Positions 16,921-27,520 of a stretch of 64,000 nt of DNA are shown here, one piece after another (the first letter of the stretch is position 1; each line of letters starts with the position of its first letter). A program made the position numbers and the translations under genes. The notes beneath the pieces are model-generated. The model was not told where the DNA came from, made no database searches, and saw nothing but the letters and a program-made list of their open reading frames with translations. The stretch is from Chitinimonas koreensis. GTDB taxonomy: Bacteria; Pseudomonadota; Gammaproteobacteria; Burkholderiales; Chitinimonadaceae. The stretch spans positions 3,125,001 through 3,189,000 of the forward strand of contig NZ_CP060704.1 in NCBI RefSeq assembly GCF_014353015.1, given 5' to 3'.

Positions 16921-19562
16921 TCAGGCGGCCTGCGTCTGCAGCATGTCGATCATGTCGCTGACCGCGCGCTCCACCGACGGCGTGCTGTCGATCATATTGG
17001 CATCGCCGCGCTTGAACAGCGCGATCAGCTCGACCAGCGTGAACTCCAGCCCGTTCTCGCCCTGGCGGTTGGTGAACAGGTAACGGCTCTTGCGCGGGCT
17101 GACCCAGGCCAGCTTGGCGCGCATGCTCGAACCGTCGTCCTGGCGGAACTCGACCCAGGCGCCGCGCTTGAGCTGGTTGGCGACCACGTCGTCGTAGTCG
17201 CGGTACTTGTCGAGGCCGCTGTCCCAGTTGGTGTCGGTCACCTCGAAGGCGCCGGTCAGCGAGCCGATATCGAGCTTGGGCAGGTCGGACAGATCGACCG
17301 GCGCCGGAATCGGGGTCGGCGCGGCCGCGCCCGGCATCTCGAGCGGGGCCAGCACCGGGGCGGCCGGCGCCGGCATGGGGCCAGGCCCGACATCGCGACG
17401 GAGGCGGTCATCGTCGGCACGGCCGGCGGCGGCTCGGCCTGGCGCAGGCCGCTCTTGATCGCGTTGGCGTGGCAGTGCACCAGCTCGGAGAAGAAGGCCT
17501 CGCGCTCGGTGCGCTCGAGCCCGGCCTCCTCGGTGGCGCGTTCGAGTTTCTTCAACAGGCGCGGCAGCACGTTGACCAGCCGCAGCCGCTCTTCCACGCC
17601 GACCTTGGGCGCCACGCTCCAGATCAGGTCGTCCATCGCCTTGACCGCATCGCCCCAGGCGTCGGGCCGCTGTTCGTTCTCCAGCGCTGCGCGCTGCAGC
17701 ACCGAGCGCCACTGGCGCGACAGGAAATCGCGGATCAGCTGCGGCGCGTCCGCCGCGCCGGCCAGCTTCTGGCTCACCGCCAGCTCGGCCTGGCGCGCCG
17801 CCAGCTCGGCCTTCTCGGCCGCGATCATCTCGGCGGCGGCGGCCTCGGCGCTCGATGCCGAGCGCAGTTCTTCCTCGGCCAGGAACTGCTCGAGGTCGGC
17901 CAGCGAGGTTTCGAAGATCGGCAGGTTCTCGTCGAAGTCCTTCACGATGTGTTCGACGATCGAGGCGATCTTGCGGTACAGCCGGTCGTCCAGGCCGTCG
18001 GCCTCGTCCCAGCCCAGCGCGGCCTGCGCCAGCGCGTCGAGCAGCCGGCGGGTCGGGTGCTGCTTGCGGGCGAAGAACTTGCTGTCGAGCATCGCCACCT
18101 TGAGCACCGGGATCTGCAGCCGGCCGATCAGCGCCTTCATCGGCGCCGGGATGTTGCGGTCGTCGAACAGGTTGTCGAACAGCATCGCCACGATATCGAT
18201 GGTCATCGCATCGACGTGACCGAGCGAGTCGGCCAGGCTGGTGGTCTTGATCTGGTGCAGCACGTTGCCGCTGCCGGTGCTCAGCGCATGCGCGTCGAGC
18301 TCGCCCGGGTCGGCCAGCGCGCCGTCGATGCGGCCCTGTTGCAGCTGGTTCAGCGCGTCGAGGAAACTCTGGCCCACGCTGGTGATGAACATCGGCGCCG
18401 GGCTGGCGGCCGCGGCATTGAGCGCTTGCGCGGCGGCGAGGCCGGCATCGGCCATCGATGCGCCGGTCGCGGCACCGGCGGCCGGCGCGGCGGCCTGTCC
18501 TTGCGGCAGCGCCTGCATGGCCTGGTTGAAGGCCAGCAGCTGCTGCAGCGTGGTGATCAGCTCGTGTTCGTTGCCGACCGCGTAGGCCGGCAGCTCGCTG
18601 GTTGCGCCGGCACCGGCCGGGGCGAAGCCGCCCGCGCCGTAGCCCAGTTGCGAGGCGTAGTTCTGCACGCCGTAGCCCTGGCCGCCGAAGCCCATCTGGG
18701 CGGCGAGGCCGGCAGCCTGCGCCATGTCGGCGGCGCCCGGCATCCCGCCCGGCATCTCGCCTTGCGGCGCCGCCGGCTGCTGGCCCTGGCGCGGCGGAGC
18801 GCTCGGCGCACGCCGGCGCAAGCCGGCCTTGGGCAGCACCGGCAGGATGTTGCGCTCGACCAGGAAGCGGTTGAGGTTCTGGTAGACGTCGGGGACGTTC
18901 TCGGCCGCCATCTGCTCGAACTGGCGCAGTACCAGCAGGCGCACGTTGAGATCGGATTCGAGCTTGAGGCAGGCGCTGCGGAACGCTTCGACCACCGACT
19001 GCGGGCTCAGCGGATTGTCCTCGCGGCTGGCCTCGGGCAGCTGCATCAGGTGGCCGATGCGGTAGTTCAGCGCATTGAGTTCGTCGCCGAGCTTGTTCTT
19101 GAGCTTGCTGGCGATATTGGTGACGGCGAGGTCTTCCTCGTAGTCGTCGTGGCCGACCAGCGAGAGTTCGAGCTTGTCGAGGTCGAGCTTGTCGAAGCGG
19201 TCGGTGTCGCGCTTGCGGTCGCCGCTGACCATGATGTCGAAGCCTTCAACGAAGCGGCGGCGGAATTCCATCTCCAGGTCGGCGCGCTTCTGCTGGGCCT
19301 GGCCGCGCGCTTCCATGTAGAGATTGTAGGTATCGCGGTCGAGCGCCTTGTCGGCGAGCTCGAACAGCGACTCTTCGATCTTGTCGAGCATGGTCGAGAG
19401 CGATTTCGATAGCAGGTCGGCCGCGAGATCGCGGCACGACGACAACATCGAGGCGTTTTCCGGCTTCTTGCTCATCGTGTTCGGACGGCTGCCGCTCGGG
19501 GGTCGCTGCATGGACGGCCCTGCTGTGAAATCCGCAAATTTGTTCTGTTCGGCTGCACTCAT
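16921..19562 (-). pseudogene. DUF1631 family protein, frameshifted in this sequence
   Basis: Starts near ATG 19,562 (MSAAEQNKF) and ends at 16,921; about 880 residues once joined. It has the long helical body of DUF1631 proteins, including FRRRFVEGFD, a low-complexity Gln/Gly/Pro/Met-rich stretch around residues 270-400, and a conserved C-terminal domain ending VELIALFKRGDAN. The frame breaks at the G run 17,377-17,380; one added base joins ...AMSGLAP to MPAPAAPVLAP. Function unknown; DUF1631 proteins are widespread in beta- and gammaproteobacteria. Monocistronic. Confidence 0.78.
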
Positions 19563-19900
19563 CGCCCTGGTCTCCGCATGGCACGGCCCGGCACAGCCAC
19601 CATCCATGGTAGCACCGCCGGGCTGGAGCACGCGCCGCGTTGGCTGGTCCTATCGCGATTGGATCACCGCCGTTTTCCGATCCATCACAATGGAATATAA
19701 GGGCATGTTAATTTTTTGTTCAGCTCGCCGTCAACTCTGCGAGAAACCGCCTCAACTCATCGACACAAGCTATTGATTCACATAGAACACCAGCAAATCA
19801 TCAATTAATGACATAAACATAAATGACCATCGCAAACCTGTGGATAACCGAGGCCGACGCCGTCAATTTTGCCAAGGACAAAATCGCGCCGCCCCGGCAT
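19563..19900. other. Gene-free stretch upstream of the DUF1631 gene
   Basis: About 340 bases between the DUF1631 gene and the next hydrolase, both on the minus strand. It is AT-richer than its surroundings (for example around 19,690-19,720), as expected for a promoter region. I see no gene, repeat or clear terminator in it. Confidence 0.6.
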
Positions 19901-20859
19901 TCAGCGATGCGAGCGTAACCAGTCGAGTACCAGCGGGTAGACCTCCTGCTCGGCCTGCGCGTGCGTGAGCATGTCGACGTGGCCGTAATCGCGGCCCAGG
20001 CCGCCGCGCCGCGCGAGCAGGCGGATCGCGTGCGGGTGCGGCCCCGATTCGGCGGCGAAGCGGCGCACGTCGCGCTCGTGGCCGCGCACCGGGTCGTTGC
20101 CGCCGACCAGGTAGAGCGTCGGCGGCAGGCCGCCCTGGCGCAGCGCGGCCGCATAGTCGAAGCCGTCGTCGCCATCGACCCAGCCGCGCTCGCGCACCCA
20201 GCGCTGGCTCTGGCGCAGGCTCTTGGCGGTCTCGTCGTCAGCGCCCATGCCCAGCCGCGCGGCCGGCAGGTAGCCGTCGCGGCGCAGCCACAGATTGGCG
20301 GCGCGGTTCCAGAACAGCTCGATCTCGTACAGCCGGCGCCAGTTCCATACCCGGATGCTGCGCTTGCTGCCGAGGTAGACGCTCGAACGCACGCGCACCG
20401 CCCAGTCCGGCCGCCGCGCCAGCATCGACGACAGCAGCACCCCGCCCAGGAATGCGCCACCAGGTGCAGCGCGACCGATTCGCCGCGCAGGCGGACGATC
20501 TCGGCCAGCGCGGCCGGCAGGTCGTCGCGGATGCTCTCGGTCTGGCCGTGGCGCGCGCGGCGGTCGATCTTGGGCAGCGAGGCGCCGCGGCCGCGCAGGT
20601 CGAGCACGTAGACATCGTAGCCGCGGCGCGCCAGCCACGGCCCCAGGCCCTTGCCGCGCTCGCTGTAGAAGGTGCGCGCGTTGGCGATGGCGCCGTGCAC
20701 CATCAACACGGCCGGACTGCCGGGACCTGGACCATCCAGGCCGGCGTGGATGCGGCGCAGGTGCAGCCGGTCGGGCTGGCCGGCGATGACGGCCGGCGGC
20801 GGCGCATCGAAGAACAGCGAAGCTTGTTGCGGCAGGTCGGGATCGGATGGGGTCGTCAC
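19901..20859 (-). pseudogene. Alpha/beta hydrolase, frameshifted in this sequence
   Basis: About 319 residues once joined. The N-terminal frame (GTG 20,859) has VLMVHGAIANARTFYS and VYVLDLRGRGAS; the second frame carries YLVGGNDPVRGHE and a catalytic His in GRDYGHVDML. The break is at the C run 20,455-20,457; one added base restores the elbow as HLVAHSWGGVLLSS. It resembles serine hydrolases of the PHA depolymerase/lipase type acting on a small hydrophobic ester; no signal peptide. Substrate unknown. Confidence 0.75.
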
Positions 20860-20959
20860 GGCGGGAGCGGAGAAAGGAATCGAGGGCGGACGAATTCTAA
20901 CAAGCGCTTGATTTTATCAGTTGAGGCCTGTCGGCGCCCTGCTCCACCCGATCGCCGAT

Positions 20960-22167
20960 TCAACCGGCCGGCCCGGCCGCCTGCGCGAACGGCGCACGCT
21001 CGCCGAGTTCGTCGAGGTATTGCCCCACGCCCTGCCCTTCGCGCTGCAGGTAGCGCGATACCGCCTGGGCCAGCGCCGGCTGCGCCAGCCAGTGGAAGGA
21101 ATGCGTCTCGACCGCCTCGAAGCCGCGCGCCAGCTTGTGCTCGCCCTGCGCGCCGCCCTCGAACACCGCCAGCCCGCGCTCGATGGCGAACTCGATGCCC
21201 TGGTGGTAGCACAGCTCGAAATGCAGGTTCGGCACGTAGCGCAGCGCGCCCCAGTAGCGGCCGTACAGCCGCTCGCCGTCGAACAGGTCGAGCGCCGCGG
21301 CGATCGGCTCGCCGTCCTGACAGGCCAGCACCAGCAGACAGTGCTCACCGAGCTGCGTGCCGAGGCGCCGGAAGAAATCGAGGTTCAGATAGGGCGTCGA
21401 GCGGTGCTCGGCATAGGTGCGCTGATAGCAGCGCACGAAGAAGGCCCAGTCCTCGGCGGTGATCGCCGCGCCGGTCCTGCGCACGATCTCGACGCCGGCG
21501 TCGGCCACCCGGCGCCGTTCCTGCCGCAGCTTCTTGCGCTTGTCGCGCTGCAGCGAATCGAGGAAGTCGGCGTAATCGCGATAGCCGCGGTTGCGCCAGT
21601 GGAATTGCACGCCGCGCCGGTGCAGCATGCCGGCCGCGGCGCAGATCGCCGCCTCGTCGTCGCGCGGGAACAGGCAATGCAGGCCCGACAGGCCGGCCTC
21701 GCCGGCGAAGGCCAGCACGCCGTCGAGCAGGCCGCGCGCGGCGGCCGCATCCCGCGCCAGCAGCCGCGGCCCGGGCACCGGGCTGAACGGCACGGCAGCC
21801 AGCAACTTGGGGTAATAGTCGAGCCCGGCGCGCTCGCTGGCATCGGCCCAGGCCCAGTCGAACACGTACTCGCCCAGGAATGCTGCTTGAGATAGAGCGG
21901 CATCGCCGCGATCAGCGCGTCGCCGTCGTACAGGCCGGCATGCAGCGGCGCCCAGCCGGTCTCGCCGCCGACGCAGCCGGCCTGCTCGAGCGCATCGAGA
22001 AAGGCGTGGCGCAGGAAGGGCTGGCCCATTGAGGGCTGGCCCATTCCGGGCCGGCCCACGGGAGACTGCTCGATCAGGGACTGCCCCGCCGGCGACCGGC
22101 CGCCGGCCAGCGCATCCCACTGCGCGGCCGGTACGGCATCGATGCGTTGGTGGAAACGCAGCTCCAT
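20960..22167 (-). pseudogene. GNAT-fold protein, DUF482/peptidoglycan-type acyltransferase, frameshifted in this sequence
   Basis: About 402 residues from ATG 22,167 (MELRFHQRIDAVPAAQWDAL). Features match the DUF482 (PF04339) GNAT-like family: FLRHAFLDALEQAGC, MPLYLKQHSWGEYVFDWAWADA, KLLAAVPFSPVPGPRLL and HFELCYHQGIEFAI. These proteins are predicted N-acyltransferases of unknown substrate. The frame breaks at the C run 21,873-21,875 inside HSWGEYVFDW. Residues ~20-45 hold a short degenerate repeat (GRPGMGQPSMGQPF). Follows the flavoprotein gene on the same strand, 14 bases away. Confidence 0.78.
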
Positions 22168-22181
22168 CGCGCCGCCCGGGG

Positions 22182-23330
22182 TTAGGCCAGTACCGGCGGC
22201 ACGCGACCGACGAAGGCCTGCCGCTCGGCGGTGGCGGCGCCGAGCAGGGCGAAGCCGAGCAGCTTGCCGTCGGCGGCGACGAAGCTGGCGCGCAGCGCCG
22301 CATCGTCCTGCTCGACCTGCCAGGTACCGGCGGCCCCCGGCGCGGGCGGCGAGACCACCAGCGGGCAGGCCGGCGTCTTCACCAGTACCGGCATCGCCGG
22401 ATAGCTGACGGCGGTCTCGTTGCCGGCCAGCGTGGCGGCCAGCGCACGCGCGGCCTGCATGATCGGCATCACGTAGGGCAGCAGCCAGCCGTCGACCTCG
22501 GCGCAATCGCCGAGCGCATAGATGCCCGGCGCGCTGGTCTGCAGCCGCCGGTCGACCACGATGCCGCGGCCGACCGCCAGCCCGGCGGCCTGCGCCAGAC
22601 CGATGCGCGGCTTGAGGCCGATCGCCGACAGCACCAGCTCGGCCGCCAGCACCCGGCCGTCCGACAAGGTGACGCGGTAGCCCGCGCCGTCGCGTTCGAC
22701 CGACTGCGCGCTCACGCCCCAGTGGAAGGCCACGCCCAGTTCGGCCAGCTTCGCCTCGAGCCGGCGGCCGGCGGCCTCGGGCAGCAGGCGGCTCAGCGGC
22801 CAGCCGGCCGGGTCGATCACCTCGACCGCATGGCCGGTAGCGGCCAGGTCATTGGCGAATTCGCAACCGATCAGGCCGCCGCCGAGCAGCACCACGCGCC
22901 GCTTGCCGGCCAGCGCGCCGCGAAAGCGCGCATAGTCGGCCAGGTCGTTGACGCTGAGCACCTCGCCGGCGGCGTCGCCGGCCAGGCCGTGCGAAGCCTG
23001 GTCGGCGCCGAGCGCCAGCACCAGCCGGTCGTAGTCGAAGGCGCCGGCGCGGGTTGCGATCCGGCGCGCCGCCGGGTCGATCGCCTCGAGGCGGGTATGG
23101 GTCAACAGCTCGGCGCGCAGCTCCTCGGCCATCTTCGCGGCCGGCTTCATCGCCAGCTGCTCGGGCGACTTGTTGCCGGCCAGCGCGTTGGACAGCATCG
23201 GCTTCGAGTAGAAATCGCCGGCATCGGCGCTGACGATGCGCAGCGCCGCGTCGGGCGCCAGCTTGCGCAATTCGCGCGCGAGGTTGTAGCCGGCCAGGCC
23301 GGTGCCGACGATGGTGATCGGGGCGGTCAT
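22182..23330 (-). CDS. FAD-dependent rubredoxin-NAD(+) reductase-like oxidoreductase
   Basis: A 382-residue flavoprotein of the pyridine nucleotide-disulphide family. FAD-binding IVGTGLAGYNLARELRK at the start, LVLALGA, the NAD-binding VVLLGGGLIGCEFANDLA, and the second FAD motif GIYALGDCAEVDG. FYSKPMLSNALAG is typical of rubredoxin reductases, which pass electrons from NADH to rubredoxin. No rubredoxin gene is seen here. It lies just downstream of oxyR on the same strand, suggesting a role in oxygen or peroxide defence. Confidence 0.85.
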   Translation of the reverse strand: MTAPITIVGTGLAGYNLARELRKLAPDAALRIVSADAGDFYSKPMLSNALAGNKSPEQLAMKPAAKMAEELRAELLTHTRLEAIDPAARRIATRAGAFDYDRLVLALGADQASHGLAGDAAGEVLSVNDLADYARFRGALAGKRRVVLLGGGLIGCEFANDLAATGHAVEVIDPAGWPLSRLLPEAAGRRLEAKLAELGVAFHWGVSAQSVERDGAGYRVTLSDGRVLAAELVLSAIGLKPRIGLAQAAGLAVGRGIVVDRRLQTSAPGIYALGDCAEVDGWLLPYVMPIMQAARALAATLAGNETAVSYPAMPVLVKTPACPLVVSPPAPGAAGTWQVEQDDAALRASFVAADGKLLGFALLGAATAERQAFVGRVPPVLA

Positions 23331-23436
23331 GCGAACTCCAGGGGAACGATCCGCGCGGGATCGGAAAAAAGGAAGAACCGCGTGCAGCACGAAGGCCGGA
23401 CGCGGCGAAGAAGACGGAAACGGGACATGGCGACGA

Positions 23437-24375
23437 TCAGTCGACCTTGGCGTCGTGCAGCATGGCGACGCCGGGCAGCTCGCTGCCGAGCACCGCCTGG
23501 CGCACCGCTTCGATCGCCTCGCGGCGCGGGAAGTTGCGGCGCCAGGCCAGCACCACCCGGCGGGTCGGCGCCTCGCCCTTGAACGGGCGGATCGCCAGCA
23601 GCTGGGCATCGGCCGGGGTGACCGAGGTGACCGGCAGCACGGTCACACCGATGCCGCCGGCGACCATGTGGCGGATGGTGGTCAGCGAGGAGCCCTGCAG
23701 CGTGCGCTGCAGGCTGCTGCCGGCCGGCAGCGCCTCGCGGTTGAGCTCGGGGCAGGTCTGCAGCACCTGGTCGCGGAAGCAGTTGCCCGGCGACAGCAGC
23801 AGCACGTTCTCTTCCTCGAGCTGGGCGGCGTCGATCGCCTTGAGCTTTTCCCACGGGTGGCCCTTGGGCGTGGCCACCACGAAGGGCTCGTCGTAGATCG
23901 CCTGGGTGGCGAGGCCGCTTTCGCGGAACGGCTCGGACAGGATGGCGACGTCGATGTCGCCCTGCTTGAGCATCTCGGCCAGCCGGGCGGTGTAGTTCTC
24001 TTCGAGCAGCAGTTGCATCTGCGGTGCCGCGGCGCGCAGGCGCGGGATCAGGAAGGGCAGCAGGTAGGGGCTGATGGTGTAGATGGCACCGAGCCGCAGC
24101 GGGCCGGACAGCGGATCCTTGCCCTGCTCGGCCAGCTGCTTGATGGTCTGCACCTGCTCGAGCACGCGCTGCGCCTCGGACACGATGCGCTCGCCGATCG
24201 GCGTGACCGAGACATCGCCGGCCGAACGTTCGAACAGCGTGACGCCGAGCTCGTCCTCGAGCTTCTTGACCGCGACCGACAAGGTCGGCTGGCTGACGAA
24301 GCAGGCGCCGGCGGCGCGGCCGAAATGGCGCTCGCGCGCCACGGCGACGATGTATTTCAGCTCGGTCAGGGTCAT
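23437..24375 (-). CDS. oxyR: Hydrogen-peroxide-sensing transcriptional regulator OxyR
   Basis: A 312-residue LysR-type regulator. The winged helix-turn-helix is MTLTELKYIVAVARERHFGRAA...SQPTLSVAVKKLE. The sensor domain has Cys199 in SPGNCFRDQ and Cys208 in LQTCPEL, the same numbers as the redox pair of E. coli OxyR, so a disulphide switch should work. It would activate peroxide-defence genes. The rubredoxin-reductase-like gene follows after 106 bases and may be in the same operon. Confidence 0.93.
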   Translation of the reverse strand: MTLTELKYIVAVARERHFGRAAGACFVSQPTLSVAVKKLEDELGVTLFERSAGDVSVTPIGERIVSEAQRVLEQVQTIKQLAEQGKDPLSGPLRLGAIYTISPYLLPFLIPRLRAAAPQMQLLLEENYTARLAEMLKQGDIDVAILSEPFRESGLATQAIYDEPFVVATPKGHPWEKLKAIDAAQLEEENVLLLSPGNCFRDQVLQTCPELNREALPAGSSLQRTLQGSSLTTIRHMVAGGIGVTVLPVTSVTPADAQLLAIRPFKGEAPTRRVVLAWRRNFPRREAIEAVRQAVLGSELPGVAMLHDAKVD

Positions 24376-24447
24376 GGAAGCACGCCGAAGGAGGTACGGG
24401 ACACGAACGCCGGCGGGGCCGGCACGGCCGAGAATATTAGCAAGAAC

Positions 24448-25767
24448 TTACACTCTTGCCGCCCACAAATCATACTCGTCGGCATCGACGACTTCGACCT
24501 CGACGAAGTCGCCGACCTTGAGGCCGGCCGCATTCTCTACATAGACCATGCCGTCGATCTCGGGCGCATCGGCGTAGCTGCGCGCGGCCACGCCTTCCTC
24601 GTCGACTTCGTCGACCAGCACGGTGAGCCGGCGGCCGATCTTGGCCGCGAGCTTGGCGGCGCTGATGGCAGCCTGCTTTTCCATGAAGCGCGCCTTGCGT
24701 TCCTCGGCGATCTCGGCCGGCACGTGGTCGGGCAGGTCGTTGGCGGTGGCGCCGTCGACCGGCGAATAGGCGAAGCAGCCGACGCGGTCGAGCTGGGCCT
24801 CGTCGAGGAAGTCGAGCAGGGTCTGGAAGTCGGCCTCGGTCTCGCCGGGGAAGCCGGTGATGAAGGTCGAGCGGATCGCGATGTCGGGGCAGACGGAGCG
24901 CCACTTCTCCAGCCGCTTGAGCACGTTCTCGGCATTGGCCGGCCGCTTCATGGCCTTGAGCACCGAATGGCTGGCGTGCTGGAACGGGATGTCGAGATAG
25001 GGCAGCACCTTGCCGGCGGCCATCAGCTCGATCACCTCGTCGACGTGCGGATACGGGTAGACGTAGTGCAGCCGCACCCAGATGCCCATGTCGCCGAGCT
25101 CGCGGCACAGCTCGGTCATGCGGGTCTTGACCGGCCGGCCGTTGTGGAAGCCGGTCTTGTACTTGACGTCGACGCCGTAGGCGCTGGTGTCCTGTGAAAT
25201 CACCAGCAGTTCCTTGACGCCGGCGCGCGCCAGGTTCTCGGCTTCCTTGAGCACTTCGTGGATCGGCCGCGAATCGAGGTCGCCGCGCATCGACGGGATG
25301 ATGCAGAACGAGCAGCGGTGATTGCAGCCTTCGGAAATCTTCAGGTAGGCGTAGTGCTTGGGCGTGAGCTTGACGCCCTGCGGCGGCACCAGGTCGACGA
25401 AGGGGTCGTGCGGCTTGGGCAGGTGCTGGTGCACCGCGGCCATCACTTCCTGCGTCGCGTGCGGGCCGGTCACCGCCAGCACCGACGGATGCACGTCGCG
25501 GATCTGGTTGCCGCCGTCCTTGGCCCCCAGGCAACCGGTCACGATCACCTTGCCGTTCTCGTTGAGCGCCTCGCCGATGGCGTCGAGCGACTCGGTCACC
25601 GCGCTGTCGATGAAGCCGCAGGTATTGACCACCACCAGGTCGGCGTCCTGGTAGCTCGGCGAGATCGCATAACCCTCGGCGCGCAGCTGGGTGAGGATCT
25701 GCTCGGAGTCCACCAAGGCTTTCGGGCACCCGAGCGATACCATACCTATACTGGGAATCTTGTTCAT
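24448..25767 (-). CDS. rimO: Ribosomal protein uS12 methylthiotransferase RimO
   Basis: A 439-residue radical-SAM methylthiotransferase. The N-terminal MTTase domain begins with GMVSLGCPKALVDSE and VVNTCGF; the radical-SAM cluster is SEGCNHRCSFC (Cys148, 152, 155); a C-terminal TRAM domain includes GDFVEVEVVDADEYDLWA. It adds a methylthio group to Asp88 of ribosomal protein S12. ATG at 25,767. Only 23 bases separate this codon from the start of the divergent phage integrase, so the host promoter of rimO has probably been replaced by prophage DNA. Confidence 0.95.
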   Translation of the reverse strand: MNKIPSIGMVSLGCPKALVDSEQILTQLRAEGYAISPSYQDADLVVVNTCGFIDSAVTESLDAIGEALNENGKVIVTGCLGAKDGGNQIRDVHPSVLAVTGPHATQEVMAAVHQHLPKPHDPFVDLVPPQGVKLTPKHYAYLKISEGCNHRCSFCIIPSMRGDLDSRPIHEVLKEAENLARAGVKELLVISQDTSAYGVDVKYKTGFHNGRPVKTRMTELCRELGDMGIWVRLHYVYPYPHVDEVIELMAAGKVLPYLDIPFQHASHSVLKAMKRPANAENVLKRLEKWRSVCPDIAIRSTFITGFPGETEADFQTLLDFLDEAQLDRVGCFAYSPVDGATANDLPDHVPAEIAEERKARFMEKQAAISAAKLAAKIGRRLTVLVDEVDEEGVAARSYADAPEIDGMVYVENAAGLKVGDFVEVEVVDADEYDLWAARV

Positions 25768-25790
25768 GTCACTGCCACAAATTAGAAAAC
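25768..25790. other. Probable left prophage junction (attL region)
   Basis: The 23 bases between the rimO and integrase start codons are the only space between an intact host gene and a phage gene. Large serine integrases usually act on sites right beside their own gene, so the crossover should be here or just inside the 5' end of rimO. The core cannot be defined without the right end of the prophage. No tRNA gene is present. Confidence 0.55.
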
Positions 25791-27423
25791 ATGAAAGTAT
25801 ACAGCTACCTACGTTTTTCAGACCCTAAGCAGGCTACCGGCAACAGCATAGAACGACAGATTCAGTACGCGAACCGATGGGCGGAAGAGCGCGGGCATGA
25901 TCTTGACCAGACGTTGTCTCTTCGTGATGAAGGGCTCTCGGCCTACCACCAGAAGCACGTCAAGCAAGGCGCCCTCGGCACCTTCCTCCGCGCGATCGAA
26001 GAGGAGCGCATCGCGCCTGGATCAGTGCTGATCGTCGAGGGCCTGGATCGCCTGAGCCGGGCTGAGCCAATACAGGCACAGGCACAGCTCGCGCAGATCA
26101 TCAACGCCGGGATCACCGTAGTCACGGCCAGCGATGGGAAGGAGTACAACCGCGAGCGGCTAAAAGCCCAACCGATGGACCTGGTCTATAGCCTGCTCGT
26201 GATGATCCGGGCGCATGAAGAATCGGACACCAAGAGTAAGCGGGTCACCGCAGCACTAAGACGCCAATGCGAGAACTGGATGACCGGGGCATGGCGCGGC
26301 GTCATCCGAAATGGCAAGGATCCAGCCTGGGTCAAGTGGACCGGAACATCGTGGGAGCTGATCCCTGAGCGCGTCACCGCCGTTAGGCACGTGATCGACG
26401 CATACAAGAAAGGGCACGGGGCACAGAGATCGTACGCCAGCTGACATCCTTGGGCCTATCGCCGACAGGGAAGCTCGTCGCCGCATCCAATCTGTACCGC
26501 ACCATCCGACTCAGGGCACTGATCGGCGAAAAGGAAATCGAGGTCCAAGGCACCACCTATCGGCTACCTGGCTACTACCCCAGCATCATCAGCGATGCCG
26601 AGTTCGCCGAACTGCAGCAGCTTGCCTCCCACCGCGGTCGACGCAAGGGGAAAGGTGAGATACCAGGCATCATAACCGGGCTGCGCATCACCTACTGCGG
26701 CTACTGCGGATCAGCCGTAGTCGGCCAGAACAACATGGCCAGAAGGCGAAACGAGGATGGAAGCGTACAAGACGGACAACGCCGGATTCTTTGTGTCGGA
26801 GTTAACCACTCCAAAGGATGCAAGGGCGGCAGCTGCAGCGTCGTACCGGTCGAGCGTGCACTCCTAACTTACTGCGCCGACCAGATCAACATGACCGCCA
26901 TGCTGTCAGGCGGTGGCGCAGAGCAAGCCGCGCGCGACCGTGTCGCCCTTGCCAGGCAGCGCGTTGCGGAACTGCAGACGCAGATTGAGCGAATCACGGA
27001 CGCAATCCTCGGGCCGCCCAAGAGTCCACGCCGCTGGCGTTCACGCGCAAGGCGCTAGCGCTAGAACAGGAGCTGGACGCGGAGATGAAGCGAGCAATGG
27101 CTGCGGAGCAGGAACTTACAGCACTACAGAATCGCGCTGCACCAGCCCTCGCCGAGGCCTGGGCGGCCCTAGCAGGCCACGCCCAGGCACAAGACTACGA
27201 CGCGCGCATGAAAATACGCCGACTCGTGGCAGACACCTTTTCACATATCGTCGTCTACACCCGCAGCATCAATCTTGAATCTGACGATTCCCGACGTTAT
27301 ATCGACCTAGTATTGGTCGCCAAATCAGGCACGACCCGCACACTGCGGATTGATCGGCGATCCAGTGCTTGGGTAGCGTCAGAGGATTTCGATTCCAGCG
27401 CCCTGACCTCGAACGAATTCTAG
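25791..27423 (+). pseudogene. Large serine recombinase (phage integrase), two frameshifts in this sequence
   Basis: About 544 residues once joined. The N-terminal resolvase domain begins MKVYSYLRFSDPKQATGNSI, with the likely catalytic serine in RFSDPKQ and EGLDRLSR further on. Next are a recombinase domain (YRTIRLRALIGEKE), a zinc-ribbon-like GLRITYCGYCGSAVVG with later Cys residues, and a coiled C-terminal region. Frame breaks lie at the G runs 26,418-26,421 and 27,011-27,013; one added G at each gives YKKGHGGTEIVRQL and AILGAAQESTPLAF, both typical of this family. The enzyme is therefore probably intact in the real genome and would catalyse site-specific integration. Confidence 0.9.
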
Positions 27424-27437
27424 CAAGGAGTACCGCC

Positions 27438-27459
27438 TCCGCCTTTTCGAAAAGGCGGA
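27438..27459. repeat. 22-base perfect palindrome after the integrase
   Basis: Fifteen bases after the integrase stop. The half-site reads TCCGCCTTTTC and is exactly mirrored. It lies between convergent genes (integrase and the 119-residue protein), so it could end transcription from either side, although no T run follows it. It could also be a protein-binding site. Confidence 0.7.
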
Positions 27460-27520
27460 AGCGATGCTCAACTTCAAAGTCATCACGCGCACTCGGCCTT
27501 TGCCGCTGCATATTCCGCAA

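Noticed and set aside
25700..25800. tRNA gene as attachment site
   Set aside because: No tRNA-like cloverleaf at the junction; the flanking host gene is rimO, which fits a serine integrase.
26400..27060. Real decay of the integrase
   Set aside because: Both breaks are single-base gaps in G runs, repaired to family-typical sequence, and the same error type breaks recJ and other host genes.
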